Positions 58,029 through 64,000 of a stretch of 64,000 bases of DNA are shown one piece after another (within the stretch, counting starts at the first letter, position 1; each line of letters begins with the position of its first letter). Source of the DNA: Rhodococcus sp. PAMC28707 (GTDB lineage Bacteria > Actinomycetota > Actinomycetes > Mycobacteriales > Mycobacteriaceae). The stretch spans positions 4,553,501 through 4,617,500 of the forward strand of contig NZ_CP039253.1 in the NCBI RefSeq assembly GCF_004795915.1, read 5' to 3'. A program made the position numbers and the translations under genes. The notes under the pieces are model-generated. The model was not told where the DNA came from. It searched no databases and saw nothing but the letters and a program-made list of their open reading frames with translations.

Positions 58029-58474
58029 GCACTCATCAGCCCGGTTGGGAGGTGCCGGCAATACCGGCGGCAATCCGTAAGTCGGACCCTGTCTCCACCT
58101 TGTCGGCCCATGAGGGGGATCGTTCGGGACCCGTAGGTTCGCGCAGAACCGGGTGGCTTCGATGTTGTTGCGGCGCAGTCCCGGTGCCGCCGCTCACGCT
58201 GCCTCCGTGGTTCGGCACGAGGGCGAGCGTAGTGTCTTCATCACGCGTCAGCGCAGCATGTTGCACACTGACGCCCCGAGCAGAACACAGAATTCGAGTG
58301 CCCTCGATTGCACCGTATCGGCAGTTGAATCGCAGGTCAGTGTGCTTGGCGGCCCCGAGCCATCTGCTCTGGTCGCGGTCATGTCGACTTCGTGACCGAC
58401 GCGAGTGCGTCGTGGGCGCTCGTCACATGACGCAACTTCCGGGCTGGGTGTGCCGAATTAGCCCCAGTTCTTAC
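58029..58474. other. Non-coding stretch, nothing recognised
   Basis: About 445 bp with several short frames on both strands, none with a ribosome site or recognisable domain. It ends at the KstR-like box of the next operon. Confidence 0.4.
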
Positions 58475-58488
58475 TAGAACGTGTTCTC
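58475..58488. promoter_or_regulatory. KstR-type operator TAGAACGTGTTCTC
   Basis: The sequence fits TnnAACnnGTTnn(A), the box bound by the TetR-family cholesterol regulator KstR in rhodococci and mycobacteria; only the last base deviates. It lies 33 bp upstream of the SnoaL-like gene start, a normal operator position, and the following genes are steroid-catabolism-like. Confidence 0.72.
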
Positions 58489-58520
58489 ATTGGATCTCCA
58501 GCACTCGACAGGAGCATCTA

Positions 58521-58991
58521 GTGACGCGTGACGACGTCGCGGAAATCGAACAACTGAAATATCGGTACCTTCGGACCCTCGACTGCCGCAGATGGGACGA
58601 ATTCGCAGAGACCCTGACCGAGGATGTCGTTGCCGAATACGGTGAGCACCTGCGGTTCACCTCACGCGATGATGTCCTGGCATTCATGCGTAGTGCGATG
58701 GTGCCGGGACTCATTACCGAGCATCGCGTGGACCACCCGGAGATCGTCGTCGAGGGCGACAGCGCCAGTGGGGTGTGGTACCTGTCCGACATGGTCATGC
58801 ATCCCCAATATGGTGCCATCCTCAGAGGTGCAGCGTTCTACGACGACCGTTATCAGCGGGGCGAGGACGGCCGTTGGCGCATAGCACACACCGGTTACAC
58901 CCGAACCTACGAATTCGCACACGAACTCACCAGCCTGCCCGGATTTCGGATGACGGCAAATCCATGGCAAGACGGAAGGACACAGTTGTGA
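58521..58991 (+). CDS. SnoaL-like (NTF2-fold) protein
   Basis: The 156-residue protein is read from GTG 58521 (ACAGGAG upstream). It begins DDVAEIEQLKYRYLRTLDCR, the usual first helix of SnoaL_4-type proteins. RRWDEFAETLTEDVVAEYGE and the cone strands (SGVWYLSDMVMHPQYGAILR, GEDGRWRIAHTGYTRTYEFA) follow. Such proteins in steroid clusters act as isomerases, hydratases or ligand-binding accessory proteins; the His and Asp seen here are compatible, but no role is proven. It lies behind the KstR-type box and overlaps the SDR gene by four bases (GTGA). Confidence 0.82.
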   Translation: MTRDDVAEIEQLKYRYLRTLDCRRWDEFAETLTEDVVAEYGEHLRFTSRDDVLAFMRSAMVPGLITEHRVDHPEIVVEGDSASGVWYLSDMVMHPQYGAILRGAAFYDDRYQRGEDGRWRIAHTGYTRTYEFAHELTSLPGFRMTANPWQDGRTQL

Positions 58992-59755
58992 CCGAAAACC
59001 TCACTGGCAAGATCGCTTTGATCACCGGGGGCGGCCAAGGAATCGGACGGGGGGTCGCTCTGGAGTTCGCACGCGCGGGGGCCAAGTGCTTCCTCGTCGG
59101 CCGTACCCGCTCGAAACTCGAGGCTGTAGCCGAGGAAGTTGCGCAGGTGACCTCGGCTGCAGACGTAGCCGTCTACGAGGTGGACATCGCCTCGGACGGC
59201 GCCTGCGAGGCTGCTGTGAGCGCAGCAATGGAGACCTTCGGGGGCGTCGACATTCTGGTCAACAACGCGAACTCCGCCTTCCCGGTACCCCTCGACGAAT
59301 CCGGCGACGACTTTTTCGACTACGCCCTGAGAACAGGACCACGTGCGGTACTGCGGCTGATGCGAGCCGTCCACCCATCGATGGTCGAGCGGGGTGGGGG
59401 AGTCATCATCACGATGATCACCTCGTCTGCAGTTCGTTGGGACACATCAGGATTCGGGGTCTACGCCGCCACCAAGGAAGCCATGCGGGTGCTGACTCGG
59501 ACCGCCTCCAGTGAATGGGGACATGAAGGGATTCGCGCACATTGCGTTGCCCCGCATGCACTTACGCCTGCACTCGAGTGGTGGATCGAAAACAATCCGG
59601 AGGAAGCCGAGGAGTTCGTTCGGACGATCCCAATGGGGCGTATCGGCGATCCTGAACGCGACATCGGCCAAGCCGTTGCGTTTTTAGCCTCGGATTCCTC
59701 ACGCTATCTGAGCGGCGCGGTCATCCCGTTGGACGGCGGTCAATCTCGCTGGTGA
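58988..59755 (+). CDS. Short-chain dehydrogenase/reductase
   Basis: The 255-residue protein is read from GTG 58988. Cofactor motif: IALITGGGQGIGRGVALEFA. NAG-type motif: VDILVNNANSAFPVP. The catalytic region is ITMITSSAVRWDTSGFGVYA with TKEAMRVL, giving Tyr and Lys (YAATK). The C-terminus SSRYLSGAVIPLDGGQSRW is normal. It is probably a hydroxysteroid or hydroxyacyl dehydrogenase within a KstR-controlled operon. It is translationally coupled to the SnoaL-like gene and ends at a bidirectional hairpin shared with the convergent OYE gene. Confidence 0.9.
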   Translation: MTENLTGKIALITGGGQGIGRGVALEFARAGAKCFLVGRTRSKLEAVAEEVAQVTSAADVAVYEVDIASDGACEAAVSAAMETFGGVDILVNNANSAFPVPLDESGDDFFDYALRTGPRAVLRLMRAVHPSMVERGGGVIITMITSSAVRWDTSGFGVYAATKEAMRVLTRTASSEWGHEGIRAHCVAPHALTPALEWWIENNPEEAEEFVRTIPMGRIGDPERDIGQAVAFLASDSSRYLSGAVIPLDGGQSRW

Positions 59756-59800
59756 TGCCAGTGTTCAACCCTCGTTGACCCCGTGTCCGTGAAATGCAAA

Positions 59801-59829
59801 GGCCCGCGCCCACTTTTCGGGTGCGGGCC
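59801..59829. terminator. Bidirectional terminator between SDR and OYE genes
   Basis: GGCCCGCGCCC (59801-59811), a 7-base loop ACTTTTC and GGGTGCGGGCC (59819-59829) pair over 11 bases with one G-T wobble. It lies between two convergent genes, 46 bp after the SDR stop and 16 bp after the OYE stop. Confidence 0.8.
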
Positions 59830-59844
59830 ATGTGCAACGTGTCG

Positions 59845-60945
59845 TCAGTGCTGCAATGCGGGGTAGTCCGTGTAACCTTCTGCGCCACCGGAATAGAAGG
59901 TGTTCTGATCAGGTGTATTCAAGGGCAGATCTTCGCGCCAACGGTATGCGAGATCAGGATTGGCGATGGCAGGCCGACCGACGACCACTGCATCGCCGAT
60001 GTTGTCTGACAGAAGAGACAGCGCTTCCTCGCGGCTGGTGATCTCGCCGAATCCGCTGTTGACGAGCGTCGGACCACCGAAGGCCTGCCGCAACGTCTGG
60101 ACGAGTTCCCCGGCCGGATTCTTGTGCAGGACACTGAGATACGAGAGACCTAGGGGTGCAATCCGATCGATGAGCGCCAGGTAGGTCGCCCGCACGTCGT
60201 CGGCGTCCTTCTCGTAGGCATCTTGGATGTTGTGTTCGGGAGAGATACGAATTCCGACTCGGCCTGCGCCGATTGCCTCGGCAACGGCCTCGACTACTTC
60301 AGCGACGAAGCGGGCCCTGTTCTCCGGTGATCCGCCGTAGGAATCTTCACGTCGATTCGACGACGGTGAGAGGAACTCGTGGAGCAAATAGCCGTTGGCA
60401 CCGTGAATTTCGACGCCGTCCATACCAGCTGCGATCGCGTTCTTCGACGCCTGCACGAACTCCTCGATCACCGAGGGCAATTCATCGGTTCGCAGTGCGC
60501 GCGGAACCGGGTAGGACTGTTTGCCGTCGTAGGTGCGGGTTTCGCCTTCGATGGCAACCGCACTCGGCCCGACTACCTCGTGGCCGCCCGTTGTTCCCTC
60601 GTGTGTCACCCGGCCGGCGTGCATGACCTGGGACACGATCAGCCCTCCTTCGGAATGCACTGCGTCCGCGACGTTGCGCCAACCATCGATCTGCTCAGGG
60701 GTGACGAGCCCGGGCTGACCCGGGAAGCCCTGACCTGCATGAGACGGATACGTCCCTTCGGTCACGATGAGACCGAGCGAGGAACGCTGCTTGTAATGCT
60801 CGACCACCAGTGGGCCGGGAATTCCGTCTCGTCCTGACCGCACACGTGTCAGCGGCGCCATGACCAGCCTGTTTGCAAGCTTCAGTTCACCTAAGGTCAA
60901 GGGGGAAAACAACTTCACTGGTTCGGCTCTTTTCGTCGGCAGCAT
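59845..60945 (-). CDS. Old yellow enzyme-type alkene reductase
   Basis: The protein has 366 residues. FMN-binding N-terminus: VKLFSPLTLGELKLANRLVM with APLTRVRSGRDGIPG. Then LIVSQVMHAGRVTHEGTTGG, the signature DGVEIHGANGYLLHEFLSPS with SNRREDSYGG (active-site His and Asn), and VGIRISPEHN. It reduces activated C=C bonds with NADPH. ATG 60945 gives MLPTKRAEPVKLF; GTG 60918 (VKLFSPL) is an alternative start matching most homologues. It lies next to steroid-type genes, divergent from the flavin dehydrogenase gene. Confidence 0.92.
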   Translation of the reverse strand: MLPTKRAEPVKLFSPLTLGELKLANRLVMAPLTRVRSGRDGIPGPLVVEHYKQRSSLGLIVTEGTYPSHAGQGFPGQPGLVTPEQIDGWRNVADAVHSEGGLIVSQVMHAGRVTHEGTTGGHEVVGPSAVAIEGETRTYDGKQSYPVPRALRTDELPSVIEEFVQASKNAIAAGMDGVEIHGANGYLLHEFLSPSSNRREDSYGGSPENRARFVAEVVEAVAEAIGAGRVGIRISPEHNIQDAYEKDADDVRATYLALIDRIAPLGLSYLSVLHKNPAGELVQTLRQAFGGPTLVNSGFGEITSREEALSLLSDNIGDAVVVGRPAIANPDLAYRWREDLPLNTPDQNTFYSGGAEGYTDYPALQH

Positions 60946-61172
60946 TGCGTTCTTCGTTCGAATTACTTACAGTCGCTAACCTTCGGAGATGGCGAGCTAT
61001 TCCGAGTCGAGACGATCGTCACGCGTGACGTCGATTCAGAAAATCGGGCTACCGGCGCTACAGGTCTCGCGCCTGGCCTGAACGGCCGTGTGGATGTCGC
61101 GCGACCAGGCACACAGTCTCAGTCACCGGGAAATTTCACACTTCGAGAAGTTTTTGGACTGTACTGAATCTC

Positions 61173-62666
61173 GTGACGAGCACCGAATCGAACACCGACA
61201 GCCCGATCCGACCCATCCCCGAAGCGCAGGTGAGCGAGTGGGATTACGAAGCCGACGTCGTTGTCGCCGGCTTCGGTGTGGCCGGAGCCGCGGCCGCGGT
61301 CGGTGCGGCCCAGGCAGGCGCCGATGTCCTGGTGCTCGAACGCACCGGTGGATGGGGTGGCGCGGCCGCGATGGCCGGTGGCTTCATCTACATGGGTGGC
61401 GGAACACCTCTGCAGAAAGCCTGCGGATTCGACGACACCGTGGACAACATGAAGGCCTTCATGAAGGCTGCTTTGGGGCCCGGCGTCGATGAGGCCAAGA
61501 TCGACGTCTATTGCGAGGAAAGCGTCGACCACTATCACTGGCTGGCCGATGACTGCGGAGTTCCGTTCAAGGAGAGCTTCTGGGGTGAACCGGGCTGGGA
61601 GCCCCCAGACGACGACGGTTTGCAGTACACCGGAGGGGAAAACGCGGCACCGTTCAATTCGATCATTCCGCCGGCGCCGCGAGGGCACGTCCCCCAGATG
61701 AAAGACAAACACGTCAGCTCCGAAAAGGGCGGCGGATACATGCTGATGAAGCCGCTGACCGACAAGGCTGCCGCCCTCGGAGTCAGATCCGAGTACGACA
61801 TGCGGGTTCAGAGGCTGATCGTCGATACCGACGGACGGGTTGTAGGAGTCCAAGCCAAGCAATACGGCAAGACCGTTTCGGTCCGCGCACGTAACGGCGT
61901 GGTGTTGGCTACCGGCAGCTTCGCCTACAACAAGACGATGGTCGAGTCGTTCGCGCCCAAGTTGATCAATCGGCCGGCCGCGTCGATCGAAGAGCACGAT
62001 GGACGCGCAATCCGCATGGCGCAGGCGATCGGTGCCGACCTCGCGCACATGGATGCCGCTGAAGTCGCATTTTTCAGTGACCCACAAATGTTCATCCGTG
62101 GAATATTGGTCAACGGACGAGGCCAGCGTTTCATCAACGAGGACACCTACCCGGGCCGTGTAGGTCAGGCTGTTCTGTTCGAAAACCTCAACGAGGCGTT
62201 CCTCGTCATCGACGAGGCCTCGTACGAGGTCGCGATGACTACGCAGACTTCGACCCCGCAGCTTCGGCGCCGACCCACCTGGGTCGCTGAGACGGTGGAC
62301 GAGCTGGAGTCCGACATGGGATTGCCCGCAGGCGCTCTGCAGTCGACAGTCGAGCTGTACAACCGTCATGCCGTCAACGGTGAGGATCCCTTGCTGGGTA
62401 AGAAGACCGAATGGGTCAAGCCGATAGGCACTCCGATTGCTGCGATCGACCTGCGCGGCATGACGGGCGGGTTCACCCTGGGCGGACTGCGGACGACTAC
62501 GGCCTCCGAGGTGCTCCACGTCTCCGGCGAACCGATCCCCGGCCTCTTCGCTGCAGGTCGCTGCACCGCAGGCGTCAGCGCGGGCGGCTACGCCAGCGGG
62601 GCGTCACTCGGCGACGGCAGCTTCTTCGGCCGTCGTGCCGGCCAGAGCGCGGCAAACGGGGGCTGA
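61173..62666 (+). CDS. FAD-dependent ketosteroid dehydrogenase-like flavoprotein
   Basis: The 497-residue protein is read from GTG 61173. FAD-binding motif: DVVVAGFGVAGAAAAVGAAQ, then GADVLVLERTGGWGGAAAMA. A middle catalytic domain of the fumarate reductase/KstD fold is followed by the C-terminal FAD motif IPGLFAAGRCTAGVSAGGYA and SGASLGDGSFFGRRAGQSAA. The GGYASGxSLGDGSFFGRRAG block is close to that of 3-ketosteroid Delta4-(5alpha)- and Delta1-dehydrogenases. It should introduce a C=C bond in a steroid ring. It is divergent from the OYE gene, so the cluster can both make and remove ring double bonds. Confidence 0.87.
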   Translation: MTSTESNTDSPIRPIPEAQVSEWDYEADVVVAGFGVAGAAAAVGAAQAGADVLVLERTGGWGGAAAMAGGFIYMGGGTPLQKACGFDDTVDNMKAFMKAALGPGVDEAKIDVYCEESVDHYHWLADDCGVPFKESFWGEPGWEPPDDDGLQYTGGENAAPFNSIIPPAPRGHVPQMKDKHVSSEKGGGYMLMKPLTDKAAALGVRSEYDMRVQRLIVDTDGRVVGVQAKQYGKTVSVRARNGVVLATGSFAYNKTMVESFAPKLINRPAASIEEHDGRAIRMAQAIGADLAHMDAAEVAFFSDPQMFIRGILVNGRGQRFINEDTYPGRVGQAVLFENLNEAFLVIDEASYEVAMTTQTSTPQLRRRPTWVAETVDELESDMGLPAGALQSTVELYNRHAVNGEDPLLGKKTEWVKPIGTPIAAIDLRGMTGGFTLGGLRTTTASEVLHVSGEPIPGLFAAGRCTAGVSAGGYASGASLGDGSFFGRRAGQSAANGG

Positions 62667-62680
62667 GGCACTTTGCTGCC

Positions 62681-63394
62681 TCAGCAACGAACTTTCGCGG
62701 TCACGATCAGGTACTCCCAGTCCATTGCTGCCCCTTCGTAGAATTGGCCGGCCAGCTCGATCGGTGAGGCGTCCATAGCCGCGACTGCGGCATGGTCGTC
62801 CGCGACCCGGTGGTACCTCGCGATCGTTGGTTCATAGTTCTTCTCGAAGTAGTGCGCGAAGTCCTCCGGCCGGGCGAACATGACGCCGACACAGGGCATC
62901 ACAATGTCGAACTCGTTGCTCGCAGCGCGTTCGATCATCTGTATTCGACAAACGCGCGCCTGCGGGTGCAATCGAATAGTGATGTGAGCGGTCCCGAACG
63001 GCAGGGCATGTGCCCGGAGTTGGAGCTCCCATCAGAGGGAGGAGTCGAGGACGGTTGTGGTGTCGTCCAGCACCGCCGGCCACAGGCCCACCGAGTGATG
63101 GATCGATGAACCTTGCGACGGCCATGCGCTGTCGACTGCGCGGATGTGGGATGCATCCACGACCCGCACCGCGTATTTCCAACCGTCGGCCAGTACCGAC
63201 CAGACAGCGTCGGCGTCGGTTGTGTCCCAGATGTCATACCCGAGATGATCAGCCGAACAGGGCTGTTTCGCCGATGGGTTCCCGGGAAAGATAGTCGTCT
63301 TGCTGGACGGGGTTTGCCTGCAGACAAGGCGGGGCACTCCCCAGTACCAATAGGGAGGTGCCGGTGACCGCTGCACGAGAGCGTTCGTTTCCAT
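62681..63394 (-). pseudogene. Mosaic pseudogene: SRPBCC gene with stop codon joined to a methyltransferase tail
   Basis: The minus strand first reads DADAVWSVLADGWKYAVRVV, DASHIRAVDSAWPSQGSSIH and HSVGLWPAVLDDTTTVLDSS, a typical actinobacterial SRPBCC protein. A TGA at 63032-63034 interrupts it. In the same frame, ALPFGTAHITIRLHPQ continues the SRPBCC pattern to MIERAAS. The frame then runs into FDIVMPCVGVMFA, a class I methyltransferase motif, and at once into its C-terminus (HYFEKNYEPTIARYHRVADD, MDWEYLIVTAK). So two neighbouring genes were fused by deletion, and the methyltransferase has also lost its middle. The true SRPBCC start is unclear. Confidence 0.72.
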
Positions 63395-64000
63395 CCATCA
63401 GTGTCGACGACGGAGTTTATGCGCCGCAGGACGATTCGTTCTTGCTGTGCGCCGAGATTGCTACGCATACCGCAGTGGCGGGTGCCCGGGTGCTCGACTT
63501 GTGTACCGGGAGCGGAATTGCTGCGATCGAAGCTGCCAGTCGGGGCGCCCGGGAAGTTGTCGCGTATGACATCTCCAGCCGCGCAGTTGCCTGCGCACTG
63601 TCGAATGCCGATGCGAACGGCGTCAGCATCGACGCACGGGTGGGGACGCTTGTCGACGCGCAGCAAGACGCGCCGTTCGGTGTCATAGTCTCCAATCCGC
63701 CGTACGTACCCTCGCCTCGTGCTCCGGTCGGGATGGGTCTGCACCGTGCGTGGGACGCAGGAGACCGCGGCCGAGTGGTGTTGGATCTTCTGTGCAAGCA
63801 TGCGTTCGATCTTCTGGTGCCGGGGGGAGCAGTGATCATGGTGCAGTCCGAACTCTGTGGGGTCGAGGATTCCCTCGATCGGCTGAGGGATACCGGCCTC
63901 GATGCCGAGGTGATACGCCGTCGAACGATCGACTTCGGGCCAGTTCTTCGTGAGCGTGCACCGTGGATGGAAGCGGTCGGCTTGATCGAGGCGGGATGTC
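63363..64000 (+). CDS. HemK-like methyltransferase (cut by window edge)
   Basis: The frame is read from GTG 63363 with GGGAGG four bases upstream, and is open to the window end (about 212 codons). It starts VTAARERSFPSISVDDGVYA. Motif I is ARVLDLCTGSGIAAIEAASR. Motif II is EVVAYDISSRAVACALSNAD. The NPPY motif is in FGVIVSNPPYVPSPRAPVGM. It belongs to the HemK/PrmC-related group that methylates glutamine side chains or small molecules. The variant without a PrmC N-terminal helical domain is common in actinobacteria. The last codons lie outside the window. Confidence 0.85.

Noticed and set aside
58036..58395. Short frames on both strands in the 58.0-58.5 kb gap
   Set aside because: No ribosome site, no recognisable domain and mutually overlapping; treated as non-coding.
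61119..62519. Minus-strand frame of 466 codons opposite the flavin dehydrogenase
   Set aside because: It is an antisense shadow of a clear FAD enzyme; length alone is not evidence in high-GC DNA.

Overview
The window is a high-GC (about 60 to 62 %) actinobacterial chromosome segment, most likely from Rhodococcus or a close Nocardiaceae relative. The evidence is frequent GTG/TTG starts, many ATGA/GTGA overlaps between genes of one operon, abundant TetR regulators and acyl-CoA/steroid-type enzymes, an Ltp-type lipoprotein, and a probable KstR box upstream of steroid-like genes. No rRNA, tRNA or CRISPR array was found by eye.

Layout. 1-3.1 kb: end of a GIY-YIG/T5orf172 protein, a lipoprotein, an APC permease and a GNAT acetyltransferase. 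3.1-8.5 kb: four nested insertion sequences. An IS3-family element (3103-8460) is split by a second IS3 element (3268-5847) and by an IS110 element (6933-8442); the second IS3 is itself split by another IS110 (3618-4917). Both IS110 elements carry a non-coding left end whose short segments match their own insertion sites exactly, as expected for bridge (seek) RNAs. 8.5-19.2 kb: SDR, TetR and SRPBCC genes, small exported proteins, a TetR/DUF2236 pair with a strong operator, YceI, SIMPL, an acyl-CoA ligase, an ion channel and a thioesterase. 19.3-21 kb: a probable fluoride riboswitch, a 31-codon leader ORF, two fluC channel genes and a universal stress protein. 21-25 kb: a lipid-type operon (CoA-transferase, acyl-CoA dehydrogenase, then remnants of a thiolase and of fadB) with a divergent TetR and an alpha/beta hydrolase. 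25.3-30.3 kb: a DAB-type inorganic carbon operon (dabB, dabA, PII-like) with a divergent winged-helix regulator. 30.3-35 kb: a Ser/Thr kinase, a flavin reductase remnant and a three-gene ABC-2 exporter. 35.2-39.6 kb: a C-A-PCP-C NRPS. 39.6-52.3 kb: a BlaI/BlaR1-like pair, a PAP2 phosphatase, an OmpR-type response regulator and its likely kinase separated by envelope genes, a diguanylate cyclase, a NarL-type two-component pair and a multicopper oxidase. 52.6-58 kb: a broken SLC13 carrier, a methyltransferase, a YeaQ-like protein, an LCP ligase and a CtaG-like protein in two overlapping ORFs. 58.5-62.7 kb: steroid-like catabolic genes (SnoaL-like, SDR, OYE, flavin dehydrogenase). 62.7-64 kb: a mosaic pseudogene and the start of a HemK-like methyltransferase.

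Two themes recur. One is layered regulation visible in DNA: a riboswitch, several long inverted repeats at promoters, and AACTACT-type dyads upstream of both the NRPS and the membrane gene beside blaI. The other is gene decay by internal deletion, with both termini kept (thiolase, flavin reductase, SLC13 carrier, SRPBCC/methyltransferase mosaic). The most striking signal is the pair of IS110 elements whose putative guide segments can be read directly against their occupied targets.
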